Source of the DNA: Powellomyces hirtus | Lineage: Eukaryota; Chytridiomycota; Chytridiomycetes; Spizellomycetales; Powellomycetaceae | Assembly: GCA_025526995.1 (NCBI GenBank) | Contig: JAHLKG010000005.1 | Coordinates: forward strand, 186,001 to 250,000 | Direction: 5' to 3' | Length of the DNA: 64,000 nucleotides | Shown: positions 1-11,623 of the stretch, one piece after another | How positions within the stretch are numbered: the first letter of the stretch is position 1 | How the letters are laid out: each line of letters opens with the position of its first letter | Program-made: the position numbers and the translations under genes | The notes under the pieces: generated by a model | What the model was told of the DNA's origin: nothing | Databases searched by the model: none | What the model saw: only the letters and a program-made list of their open reading frames with translations

Positions 1-466
1 CACTTTTAGCATGTAACTGGCACGAAATGTCTGCCTTTTTCTAAAGGTTTTCCGTTATATATATATATATATTGCGGTCCCTGATATCTGTCTACATACC
101 CGTATACGCTAAACCTAGACCTCCGCACTTTGTAACATCCGACAATATCTAAAAACTCTGAACTTTGTGCCATTCTTCATCTGATTCGATCTGCACAATT
201 GGGCGTGCATGTGTGACGTGATCCCAGAGAGACATGCGGGGATATAGGCAAATAACACACACAATGGGGGCTGGGTACCCTCGATTTTTTGAGAAGGGGT
301 AGGTAGGTAGGTGTCGCCCGCAGGGGGGCAGGGGCCAGAGTACACAGTATAATGGAAACCGGAAAATTCGCAGCCTGTTCGCTAGCTCCCCTCAAAGAAA
401 TTCAAGGTGAATCATGGGGCCCGTCAACTCGAACTCCCAAATCGACGGCGACCATTTTTTTTTTTT
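1..466. other. Intergenic, simple repeats only
   Basis: No gene recognised. The stretch holds a TA dinucleotide run (about 56-72) and a TAGG run (about 300-312). It lies downstream of the Rdx gene (minus strand) and probably includes its 3' untranslated region. Confidence 0.5.
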
Positions 467-1074
467 TCAAACCCCGTCCACAGGCTTCTTATCCGAATGT
501 CCCAAACTCTTCTCCGGTGCTGCAAAAAAAAAAAAAAAAAACAAAACCCCCACAAAAAAGCCCAACATCAATAACCGCTAACCCTACCTCCGCGCCAACT
601 TCCCCCCCGCTCTCATTTGCAGCCACTCACTCACCAACCCAATCGCGTACTCTCTGCTTCAAATCCTTCAGTTCGGGAAACCGGCCCTCCGTCTTCCGGT
701 CCCACAGGAGCACCGCCGCGCTCGCCTCTCCGGGCACAAGCCGCACCGCAAACGTGCCGCTCGGACCTGGTTGCAGCGCGATTTCGCCGAGCGTGGATTC
801 AAATGTCGTTAGTAGTTCCTGCGCTGTCCAGGCCGCTGGGTGGGGGAGAGAGAGAGGGGGGGGGGTTTAGGGGTGCGCCTTTTGATGTTTGGGTTTAGGT
901 TTAGGTTTTGCTAGTGGGTTGCTTTACCGCGGAGCATCCAGCGACAGCCGGGGCAGTACTCGATTTCTGCATGAGGGGCGAAACGAAATGAATTCAGTTT
1001 TTTATTTTTTAGTTTCTATTTTTACAAAAACATGGGCGTGCTCTAATACCAATGCGGGGATATTTGACTTTCAT
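467..1074 (-). CDS. Rdx-family selenoprotein W-like redox protein (Cys form)
   Basis: Four exons on the minus strand: 1074-1050, 966-928, 835-635 and 519-467. They total 318 nt, an exact 105 codons plus TGA. Every intron has GT...AG, and the last acceptor follows an 18-T tract. The protein has the SelW/Rdx thioredoxin-like layout: a first beta strand ending in IEYCPGCRWMLRAAW with a CPGC redox motif, then the AQELL helix, a WDRKTEGRFPELKDLKQRVRD block, and the C-terminal SLGHSDKK signature. Position 4 of the motif, Sec in animal SelW, is Cys here, so no SECIS element is needed. Length matches fungal family members. The family is thought to act in thiol redox control, but its substrates are poorly known. 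The 25-nt first exon would be missed by simple gene calling. The family call is firm; the cellular role is open. Confidence 0.88.
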
Positions 1075-2569
1075 GGGTTGTGGGGTAGGGTCAGAGTCGG
1101 CCATGTTGCTGTGAGATTGAGATGGGATGCGGGTGTGTTGATGATGGGAATGAAAGGGGACGGCACGCGTGCGTTTTGAATGTTATCTTTCGCGTTGCCG
1201 TATCGCTCTACTATCTCTGCAAGGTTGGCCGTCTCCACAACCTACACCCACTTTGGAAAACTCTGACTTTATCGAAACTGCAATCCCGCGCACTCGAGCA
1301 GGAAGACAGGGCAGCTATGCACGTCTTTTTTCCAGATGCCAGGTGTGGACAAAGTCGGTTTGGTGCGCGCGGTATCAAAAGAACTGAGCAATGAACTAGC
1401 ATTTTCATGCGGGGGGACGTTCGTCAACCTGGGAGGCTGTGCAATACCGGGGACACGAAGGGAAAACGCACAATGACACCCCAGAGGCGCACCACCATTG
1501 GTGAGGGGAGGCCACATGAATATTCTTCCTCTATTCACACCAAGGCCTCAACGCGGGGATAGTGCAAGCAACCGACCCCCCCCCCCCCCCACTCGCAGTT
1601 TGCCCAAGAGTGGGGAACGGGGGGGGGGGGGGGGTGGTGATTTGACTCCCTTCCCAAACTGTCCGCAAACCCGCACTTGCCGGCTCGCACTGCCATCCCA
1701 CGACTTCTGATTCTCACCCGTGTCGGACACTACAGATACCCAACAACACAAAAAAAAGAAAAAGAAACCGACCAAGGTATTGCAGAATGGGAAACCGACC
1801 CTCCCACACCTCAGAAAGCTACCCTCCACGGTAAACCGCCGCGAGATATCACGATTTTCTTCCTTATTTCGAACCGCGGTGGCCGTTTCTTCTCGTTGCG
1901 AGAGAGAAAGACGTCCGAGGTTATTCCAAAAACGTAGTGGGCGGGACCTCCCCAATACCGCTGTACCCGGTTGTGAGCCCGTCGCCAGGGGGTCTTGTCA
2001 GAATGCCAGCCAGGGTTCCTCGTAAGAATACCCTGTTGCTGCCAAGACCACCAGATGCACCCACAGTTCCCTGCCGTACGAAAAAGGCGGGACGTGGCAA
2101 GTCCATCGCGCTTTTACTGCAGAACCGCAAGGCACATCAACGCTAAGCGCGACACTGGGAACCATGGGCCACCAAAACGAGAATCTGTAAAACGCGGGGG
2201 ATGGTGTCCCATGTGGACAAAGGACAGCGTTCTAGCCTTCTTTTCACAGCAGTGCAATGTCATGAGAAGAGAGATGTATCCCACATAAACCCATCCTTTT
2301 TTGGTTCGTGCTCCCACAATCCGCATTTTATTCAAGACCAAGGGTGCTGCTGCAATGATACAGGGAACAATACCCAGACAAGAAGCACCCTCTCCATGCA
2401 CACACACACACAGAGACACACACATCACACATCCTACAGCCGGCTTTTGCTACAACTACAAAACAGACCGCCGCCGCTCCGGAAGAGCCAACACAGACAC
2501 ATCAACCATCTCTACAATAGTGCCTTTGCCACAAGGGACTTTTGCAGCGCGCTCACAGCCCTTTCTCCT
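1075..2569. other. Intergenic region between Rdx gene and PAB1
   Basis: About 1.5 kb with no recognisable gene. Open frames here are short, overlap on several strands and look like no family. Contents include C and G homopolymers near 1577-1590 and 1620-1634 and a CA-rich tract near 2400-2430. It should contain the Rdx promoter (right-hand side of that gene) and the PAB1 3' untranslated region. No tRNA-like cloverleaf was seen by eye. Confidence 0.45.
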
Positions 2570-5012
2570 CTACTCGTCACCGGGTTGCTTGGTGAGGTGT
2601 TCGTCGAGGACATCGACGGCTTCATCGACCTTGCCTTTGAGCGCGTTCGTATCCTCGATGAGGTGGAGCAGTTCACCTTGATCCATCTCGAGGAGCATTC
2701 CCGTGACTTTTCCAGCGTGAGGCGTCATTTGGTGGATGAGGGGGAACAGGGCTTCGCCGAGCATCCGCTTTTGCTGGTCAGGGGGCATGTCCGCAAGCGT
2801 CTTGGAGTTCAAGGGAGGTTTGGGACCAGCGGGACCGGCCATGGGACCCCCGTGAGGACCAGGAGCGGGCGCGTTACGCGTGTTGGGCGCGTACTTGTAT
2901 TGGCCTGGCCGAGCTCCACCGCGGTTGGCGTTGGGAGCCATCATGCCGCCGGGTTGACCAGGCTGTCCAGACTGGTAAGGGGGCATGGGCATCCCGCGCA
3001 CGCCGCCCGTCTGACGCTGATTCTGGCGGCCAGGCCGGACCGGCATGGGACCGGCAAACTGAGGAGGGAGCTGACCAGGGCCGCCCAGGGGTGGGAAAGG
3101 ACCGGCAGGAGGTCCACCAGCAGGGGGTGCGTTACCTTGAGGGCCGGGACCACCCACCCAACGGGGACGAGGACCCATTTGCTGGGGGTAAAACATACCC
3201 GGGCCGCCGGGACCGCCCCGTTGAGGCTGAGGAGGAACACCCGAGGGAGGGTAGAAGACGGGTGCGCCGGGATAAGGCCCAGGCATGCTGACGGCTGCCT
3301 GCATCCTCATCTGGTTGCGTTGCTGCATCTGCGCCGAAAGTTGCTGCCTGCGAATTTCCTTCCGTTGTGCGAGAGCAACGTAGATGGGCTTTGAGGCAAT
3401 CATGCGACCATTCATGTCGGTCACGGCCTTTGTTGCTTCTTCGGGCGACGAGAAGCACACAAAGCCGAATCCCTTGGAGGTCCCGGTCTTGTCGTCCCGC
3501 ATGACCTTGGCCGAGGTAATGACACCGTAAACTGAAAACTCTTGACGGAGCTTCTCGTCATCGACGCTGTCATCCAGGTTCTTTACGTAGAGGTTCACTC
3601 CCTGGTACTTGTTGAGCTTTTCTTCGCGAATGCGTTCGTACTGCTTGCGCAGCTCTTCCTCCCGCTCCGACTTTTTCTGCGCTCGGGAGACGTACAGCTG
3701 CGATGATAGGGGAGAGGTGCGATTAGATACCCATGCCCGTGTGTTTGCGGGTGCATAGAGGTAGAACGTACTTGCTTGCCGTTTAATTCTTTTTCGTGCA
3801 TCTCTTCGACCGCACGGCGCGCCTCTTCGTGCTCGGCAAAGTTGACAAAACCGAAACCGCGGGACTTTCCATCCTGGTCTCGGCTCAACGTAGCCGAAGT
3901 CACGTCGCCAAACGCCTCAAACATGGCGCGAAACTCTTCATCTGTGACCGTTTCGTCCAGGTTCTTGATGTAGACATTGGTGAATTTGCTCCTCATTTCT
4001 TCAATCTTGCCAATGCGTTCCTTTCTGGGAACGTGGTAGCCAACAAATCTGGAAAGAGATAAAAGGTCCAGAGGGTAAGCATAAGGGGATCAGGCAGTAC
4101 ATGAGGTCCAAAGCGCAAGGGGATCAGGCAGAACGTGAGGTCCAAAGCGCAAGGGGATCAGGCAGAACGTGAGGTCCAAAGCGCAAGGGGATCAGGCAGA
4201 ACGTGAGGTCCAAAGCGCAAAGACACGTACACTTTGCGGTCGTTCAACAACATGCCATTGACATGTTTGATGGCCTGCTCGGCCGACTCGGACTCTTCAA
4301 AATGGACAAAGCCGTAACCCTTTGAGGTTTCGCCATCCATGGCGACTTTGCAGCTCAAGATCGGCCCAAAGGCTGCAAAGGTTTCGTGCAAGGCGCGGGT
4401 GTCGATCAAGGGGTCGAGATTTTTGATGAAAATGTTTCCGGCGCCCGCCTTGCGGGTGGCCGGGTCACGCTGGGACCACATGAGGCGCATTGGGCGTTCC
4501 TTCAGCGGAGCATAGTTGAGGTTCTCCAAGGCGCGCTCTGCGTCGGGGACGGCGTGATAGTTGACATATGCGTATCCGAGAGAACGACGAGTGACAGCGT
4601 CACGGCACACACGAATCGAGGCGACAGGTCCCAATGCGTTGAAGAGATCAAACAGTTGAGCTTCAGTCACCGTAGGGTCTGCAGGAGTGAATGTGAGAAC
4701 AAGGGTAACTGGGAGAGTCGATTTGTATATACGGAACTTACCAAGGTCGCCAACGTAAAGACTTGCGTTGGTGGTGCTACCGCTGGGAGTAGGATTGGGA
4801 GCGGCGACGGAACCATTCTGAGCTGGGAAAGGCGCGGGCTGCTGGTAGGCAGCGGCAGCGGCGGCGGCAGCAGCAGCAGCAGCAGCAGCCTGAGCGGGGT
4901 CAGGGTTCACAGCAGCGGCGCCGGCGGCGGCACCGGGAGTGGTCTGAGGCTGGGTTGCAGCAACCATGTCGACAGGCGTAGGGAGATTGGACGGAGCAGC
5001 AGTGGCAGCCAT
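2570..5012 (-). CDS. PAB1: Polyadenylate-binding protein (cytoplasmic/nuclear PABP)
   Basis: Four exons: 5012-4742, 4678-4231, 4048-3772 and 3697-2570 (2124 nt, 707 aa). The protein binds mRNA poly(A) tails and links them to translation initiation and decay. An Ala/Pro-rich N-terminus with a polyalanine run precedes four RRMs, each with recognisable RNP motifs: SLYVGDL and LGYAYVNY (RRM1), NIFIKNL and KGYGFVHF (RRM2), NVYIKNL and RGFGFVNF (RRM3), NLYVKNL and KGFGFVCF (RRM4). A long Pro/Gly/Gln-rich linker leads to a C-terminal MLLE domain ([17 protein letters not shown]), which binds PAM2 peptides. The start is the first ATG in frame with the conserved core. Intron 2 is largely a 34-bp minisatellite. 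The 5' flank is shared with the divergent PHD-SET gene. Confidence 0.96.
4083..4220. repeat. 34-bp minisatellite inside PAB1 intron 2
   Basis: About four head-to-tail copies of a 34-bp unit (core GGGGATCAGGCAGAACGTGA) fill most of the 182-nt intron at 4230-4049. The first copy differs slightly; the next three are nearly identical. The array lies between the donor and the acceptor without touching either. Confidence 0.9.
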
Positions 5013-6303
5013 GTTGGACCTGTGCAGATTGGGGATTCCGGCAAGGATTTTTTTTTTTCCAGCTCGAGTGTTTTGAGAATCAGAGAGGATCGCAGTCAAG
5101 GAGTCTCTTTTTCCTGTAAGTTTTACAAACACAGCAGCAGTGAAATGCAATCGATGCCTACACGGGGGTTTTTTGATATTTTTTGATTTTTTTTTAAAGT
5201 GTGTGTGCGGACGGGAGGAGCCAGCCGACAGCAGGATGGATGTGTGGGAGAGTGTGGGGGGGGGGGGGGGGAGACAGGAGCTGGGATATATAGGTGGGGT
5301 GGGTAAGCGAAAAACGCGGGGCAGTGATGATGCATCATGACATTCGCGAGAGAGAGAGAGAGAGAGAGAGAGACGTGGATGGACTGAGCGTTAATCATAT
5401 CGATATCCTAATTGAAGGAGACTATTAGGAACTCACTCACTCACTCACTCTGATGATGATGATGATGATGATGAAGAAGAAGAAGAAGAAGAAGTCTGCA
5501 AGTATGAATGAGAGCCCTTGTCGTGAATAATGACTATCGATACGCTAACGGAAGGAAGGAAAGTCACTGACTCACGCGCCTTGTTTGGCTGTGCCCACGT
5601 GCTTTGCATAAGCAGTCAGTCCATCCCCCCATCCTTATCATAGTCTCCATATCTGCCATCCCTCCCTCTCTCTTGTCAATCAATCAATGCATGCAAGCCA
5701 TCTCTCTCTCCATCCTCTCTCTCCATCGCATTCGGTCTCTCTTGTCTCTTCTCTCTTCTACGAGATATATCTATGATGACAATTGCATGCGAGCCATCCC
5801 TCTCTCTCTCTCTCCACCCCATTCATCCATTCATCGCTCTCTCTCTCTCTCTCTCTGTCGTCTCTCAGTGCAGATACTACATCCAGTTGTTGACGCACCC
5901 ACGCCCTTCACTCGCGTCGGTCACGTGCACAAACAAGAACCCTCATTCATCGCCTTCCCATGTCGTCCTGTCGTCCAGCCTCTTCCCCGGGAATATTCTA
6001 CGACCAACGTTGGGTCTCAGAAACCCTGTCCAAAAAGCAAGCACAAACCCAACAACCCACCCCCCGTCCGCATTTTTACATTGCGAATGAATATCCCATA
6101 ACCGTCGCTATTACCAAGCGTCAGAGACAGACCCCCAGCCTAGTCACTTCCAAGTGTCAGAACAACCATCGTTTCTCCTCGCTTCGTTGTAAACCAACAC
6201 ACTGGCTTGTGTTCCGAGCAGCCGCCCCGACGCTGGCAAAAAGTCAGCAAAGTCGGGTTTGACACTCTTCAAGCCATTCCAACTTTGGTAGCTGCTGTTG
6301 CGC
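5013..6303. promoter_or_regulatory. Divergent promoter region of PAB1 and PHD-SET gene, microsatellite-rich
   Basis: This 1.3-kb spacer separates two divergently transcribed genes. It contains a GA tract (about 5348-5373), an ACTC tract (5431-5450), GAT repeats (5452-5473), GAA repeats (5474-5493) and long TC-rich stretches (about 5699-5752 and 5801-5853). Two CACGTG elements sit at 5596-5601 and 5922-5927. The runs of purine on one strand could exclude nucleosomes, but that is inference. Confidence 0.6.
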
Positions 6304-9300
6304 ATGGCATCCTTGACAAACAAGGCCATGACGGCTACCCCCACCTCGCAGTCGCCCCTGTCGGGCTCGTCACCCGCGCTGTCACCAAAAAGAGCTCCGC
6401 CTCGCCTCCTCACCCAACCCCTCGAACGACGAACGCAGACTCTTTACCACCACCACCACCAGTCCCGGAATGATCCCATGGATATCGATCAGCCCGACCT
6501 GGTCGATGATGGAGCCTCCATCGACGACGATGATGACCAAGATGATGACAGAGTGGAGGACATTGACGAGGAGGACGATGAAGATCAGGCAGAAATCATT
6601 CGTTGCATCTGCCTATACTCGGACGACGATGGAAATACCATCGCCTGTGACAAATGCGCCGTATGGCAGCATATGATCTGCGTCGGCGTCGATCCAAACA
6701 ATGTCCCTGATCTCTATCGATGTGAAAAGTGTGCTCCCCGACCGTTCGACTCGGAGGTGCGCGCTGTTGATGCATTAACGAACCCCAATTCCCCGCTCTC
6801 ACTCAAACCTCTCCCTATCTTACTCTTTTTAGAGGGCAAATCAGCTACAAAAAGCATTACGTGCACAGGAGAAAAATAAGAGTCCCACAAAAGACACAAT
6901 AGTGAGAAAAAGAACTAGGACCAAACGAAGAGTCTCTAATCTCGCTCCAACTGACCAAGAAGGAGCTCCAAAACTAAATATCATTGTCAGAGGACGCGGA
7001 AGGGGCCGACCCAGAGGCCGGACAAAGTCTGTCAAAGACAGCAGCACATCCCGCGCGCCAATGAGCTCTCCAGAAATTAGAAGAAAGGTGCGAGAGCACC
7101 GCGCCGCCGTCGAGGAGCGACGAGCTAGAATGCCCCATCGTTTCTACTACACCAATGACCCCAAGAAGGCCAAGGCCAACCTGGAGCCCGTCCCGAAACC
7201 TGCCGATGCGTTCGAAGCCGAATACTATCGCACGTCGACTAGATTTGCCGACCTGTCTTATGTCCGGTTCGGGAGCAAGGCGATTGGCGACCTGGTCGAA
7301 AACATTTGCAAGAGTTGGGATGCAGAAAACAAGGACAGATCTGCTCCCTTCTCTCACCTCTCTGCTGAATTGACGTCCCTGTCGCACGGACAGCTGGCCC
7401 GCCACATCCCACGGGCAATGTGGGATCCTCTTGCGCCGCACCCCGTGTCCAAGGTTAGAAGGTTCGGCTTGTTTGCCACCGACAACATACCGGCCGATTC
7501 GTTTGTCGCCGACATCAAGGGGACGCTGGTCACCGAGGCCGACCCGATTTTGCCAAACAGCATTCCCTACGTCAACGGGCAAACCCGTCAGATTACAGCT
7601 CCTTACGTGTTTGCCCATCCCGCAAGTATGGGCTTGGAACATCGGCTCGTAGTCGATGCCAGAGAATGGGCAGAACAAGGCGGCCGTTATGTGAGGTATT
7701 CCTGCGCGACTGACGGCGACGAGGATCCGGCCAATGCTGTATTGCGCAGCGTGATCGTCCAAGACGATCCTTCCGACACGCCTGGCAGGAAGGAGCCGCT
7801 GAACGCTCGTCTCATCCTAGCCATATTCACCACCAGAGACGTTGCGTTCACGGAAGAGATTATTCTGGGCCCGCCCGCTGGGCAGTGTCTCGGATACCCC
7901 TGTATTTGTGAAGACGTCGAGACATGTCACGCGGCCAAACTCGTCGCTCAATACGAGCAGTCTGTCAAAGAGCGAGAGCCGGACAGCGACGTTAGCAGAT
8001 CCAGCCTACGATGCTCTCCATCAATGATTACACGTTCCAATACCCCCACCAGCAGACGTGGAACCAAGGCATCGACCATCGATGACATGTCGAGCCCGGA
8101 CGAAGCAGAGGACGTGAATCCAAGTTTGTCTCTTCCTTCGGTACCAGGAACGCTTCAGAAGAGTGACAGCGACTACACTGCTCCTGCGTATCTAGATACA
8201 AGTAAGCGTCTGTCCCGCGAAGACAAGAAGCTGCAGGATCAGCTTGCTCGAATTGAACGAATGGAACGAGAGGCGGAACGAAAACGCGCGAGAAGAGAAC
8301 GGAGACGGACGAAATCTGGCAGCGAACCAACCGAAGATACGAGGGAGGCAGCACCCGATTCGCCGGGCCGCAACCAACGCCACCGCCACCGCGAGCGGGA
8401 CCACACGATCGCAGAAGAGGACGAGAAGGAGAGTTCGCCTCCTCCCCGGACGGATTCTCCTTTGCAAAATCCGTCCGGTTCTTCGCGGGAGTCCTCTCCG
8501 ACGCTTTCCGTTTTATGTGCTAGACAGAAGCCGCGACCTGGCATTCATGGCTGGATCTTTGCCATGGAGGAACTCAAAGCTCGCCGAAAAGCAAAGGCCA
8601 GAAAGCGAAAAGCGGCGATGAAAGCCGTCAATCCGGATTGGGAAGACTCCAATCCTTCCACGGAAGTTGAGCAACCGGAACCCTCCCCGTTCAAGAAAAG
8701 ATTGCTTGCTGCCAAGCGCAAACTCGAACATCCCTCACCGCCGCTGCAGCCTGAGACCACCAATGCAGAGGTCCCCGAGCTGGCTATACCCGCACCTGCC
8801 AAAAAGATCAAAGTGGAGGGGGAGCATCTAAACAGCAACGCGATGGAGGAAACCATTACACTACCCACCCCTCCGGTCCATGATGAATTACAAGGGACCG
8901 CAGAATGCACACCTTCCGGCAATGCGACGTTGCCTCCGCAAGCTGCTGCTCTGACTACGCCGCCGGTGAGGAAAGTATCGTTGCAGGAATTCATGGCAAA
9001 GAAAAAGCGCAATGCGGAAGCCGCAGCTGCCGCGTCTGCATTGTCCACAGCCGTCTCAACCCCGGCGCCATCAACCCCGTCCATATCTGAAGGCAGCGCC
9101 CATAGCGTAAACAGCCCATTGTTGGCCGTGGAATTTCCGTTTCCGCGGGAGACGTCGGCTGCCATGGAGATTTCTACACCGACAGTGAAACCAGAGCGAC
9201 TCGCTAGTCCGTTCGAGAACGTGACGGTTGGAAACGACACGGTTGCGTCTACTAGAAACTCCTCGCCAGAAGCGGGTGTGAGAGTGCCTCCTGCTGCTAG

Positions 9301-11623
9301 CGCCGAATTCGTATCGGTGAGATTATTCAAGTCAACGACGATTCCAGAAACCAACGCTGAGAGGGATACGGAAGAGCTACCAGTGAAGATGGAGCTCTCG
9401 AACCCTGAACCGGAAGGCCCGCCGCGGGATGAGCAGCAGCAGCAACAAGGGCCGATTCATTTCCCGGTCCAACCCGTTGCTGGATTGGCGTCCATTTACG
9501 CGGCGGAGACCAATCCCATGCCTTCTGCGCCGTCGCCGTCACCTACGCATCGCAGCCAACGAAGGTCGTTGGACGATGGCGATGGCAGACGTGTTGTTGA
9601 GGATACCGGTGGGCGTAGATTCTCGACGCTGAGCCATCCATCCGACGGAGATTCGGCCACCGCGGGACCTCGCCCACACCGTCGCTTGTCGGCAACAATG
9701 GGTGCCGGACAGATTCCGTTCCAACACCACCCATCGCGTGCCCCAGCTACCGACCTGTTTCCGCAACCAGGGCCCGCCCAACCCCACATTCACCCGTCCC
9801 GCGCATCGCTTCGGTCACCTCCAATACAGGGACCGCCGCCAGCGGTGTCGCCGCAACACCAGCAGCATGACGCTTACGCAGGTCATCGCCAGCCGTCCGG
9901 TTGGTCTGGTGGTTATGGCGCACAGCAGCCCCCGCACCGACCATACATCCATCCGGAACGCATTGTGCCCCAGGAACGGCCGGGCAGTGAGCGGGCCCCA
10001 CCTGCGTCAATGTATCCGGAACGCGGGGGCCCTTACTCGCCTCGTGTTCCACAACAGCATGACTTCAGGCGTCCACCGCCGCGATATCTCTCTGCACATC
10101 ATGGAGCGCCGAGAGATTATTACGACCGGCCACCGCCGCAGGACCATGTAGAGGGGAAGGCCGTGGATCGCAGTTTGACAGATGGGAGTGCTCCGTCCTC
10201 TTCGGCGTCATCATTGCGGAGCGGTGAGGCGGGTATTATTACTGGACCACCTGCATTTGACGCGGAATACGAGAGAGAAAGAGATTGGGAAAGTAGGGGC
10301 CGGCCAAGGGATCTGGAGCGGGACCGCATGAATCGGGCTGCCCATCGGGAACGCACCGATTGGGACAGACCACCGCCGCCCCGAGACGTGGCAGAACCAC
10401 TGGTGGCTCGGAGGCTCTCGACCATCTCGGTGACTCATCCCAAGCTCATTTCTCCGCCCCCACCGCCCCCACCACTGGGCATTCGTCGGGTGGAGTTGCT
10501 TGCGAAACGAGAGCCCGTAGCCGACCAGCCGCCGGACCCGATGGACATCCAAGCACCTGTTATCGCCCAGGTGGCGGCTGCCGCGGCGCGCATCAATCGC
10601 ATCGAGCATAGCATGTCGGAAGATAGAATGAGGCGGATCCGATCAGCTTCACGGTCGTCAGGAGACCGGAACGAGTATCGCGGACCCCCGCTGGCGCCCA
10701 CGAGCACCCATGCGTACGTCACCCGACGAGACCGAGACCCGGCTCCTTCACGCTCTCGATCCCGCGATCGGTGGCAGGAAGCGTCCTCGTCCCGCCCGTC
10801 GTCGGGGGGCCGACGCGAGCCGCCGCCCATCATGACTGCCACAACGGGAGGCGCCATCTCTACCTCCTCGCGGTCGGGATCCCCCCCGTCCCGCCAGTCG
10901 ACGGTATCGTCCACCCACTTGCGCTCCTCCCCACCCCGTTTACGAATCGTGACGCTCGATAGCCGTGCCCCGGGCCCCCCGCTTCCCGCCGTCTCGTCAC
11001 GATCGACCTCCAGATCGCCCGGCTCGAGTCGCACGGGAACCAACACCCCGAGTGAAGTGGATGCGGGCGACGCGATGGATCGGAGAAGCCGGCGAGGAAG
11101 TCAGACGGTGTCGTATTACCAGCACCACCCTTCCCACCACCATCAGCAACTTTCGGCTTCCTCCTCAGTCTCGGGGCACAACCCGCGCGCACCGCGCTCG
11201 CAACCCTACGCGGGAGCCTCACGACGGAGACGCTCTGATCTTAGCCCGCCCTACGTCCCGTGCCGCGTCGTCGCTCTCGACGGTGGTGGTGCTCCACCAC
11301 ACCACCCCCCCGTTAACACCCAACACCCACCACCACCCCTCACCACATCCCACCGCCACCAACCGTACCCGAAAGCCGGATACAGACCCCACCGAGCCAG
11401 CAGTGCGGAACCCCGGCGGACAGCCTCGTGGGAGCGGGAGCGAGACAGGACACCCACGACCACCCACCCGCATCGCGCTCGGCGCGAGAGTGGGCATGTT
11501 GTTGCGAACCCCCCCTCGGCTCCTGCGCCGCCGCCACCACCTGCGTCCGCGGGGAAGGATAGATTGAGCACCCAGGAGTATTGGGAGCGTGCGGGCAGGA
11601 GTTATCGGCCAGAGTATAAATGA
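6304..11623 (+). CDS. Set3/SETD5/KMT2E-like PHD finger and SET domain protein
   Basis: Two exons, 6304-6756 and 6833-11623 (1747 aa). An acidic N-terminus precedes a C4HC3 PHD finger at about residues 100-143 (CIC, CDKC, WQHMIC, YRCEKC). Next come an AT-hook-like RGRGRGRPRGR near residue 203 and a SET domain at about 340-505. The rest is a long Ser/Pro/Arg-rich, probably disordered tail. PHD plus SET in this order is the layout of fungal Set3/Set4 and animal MLL5/SETD5, which scaffold histone deacetylase complexes and read H3K4 methylation. The usual catalytic NHSC reads RYSC and no post-SET tyrosine motif is visible, so methyltransferase activity is doubtful. The first ATG in frame (6304) was chosen. 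Yeast Set3 is much shorter. Confidence 0.88.

Noticed and set aside
352..898. Overlapping plus-strand open frames at the left end
   Set aside because: They lie opposite the Rdx gene on the minus strand, which is supported by family motifs and exact splice phases.
862..910. TTTAGG-like repeats resembling telomere sequence
   Set aside because: Only two or three imperfect copies, inside an intron of the Rdx gene, where they also fit a branch-point region.
1535..2025. Open frames of 60-135 codons on both strands between Rdx and PAB1
   Set aside because: They are rich in homopolymer-encoded residues, overlap each other and resemble no family.
6974..7762. Long minus-strand frame of 262 codons opposite the SET domain
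   Set aside because: Antisense shadow of a well supported coding exon with GC-rich codon use.
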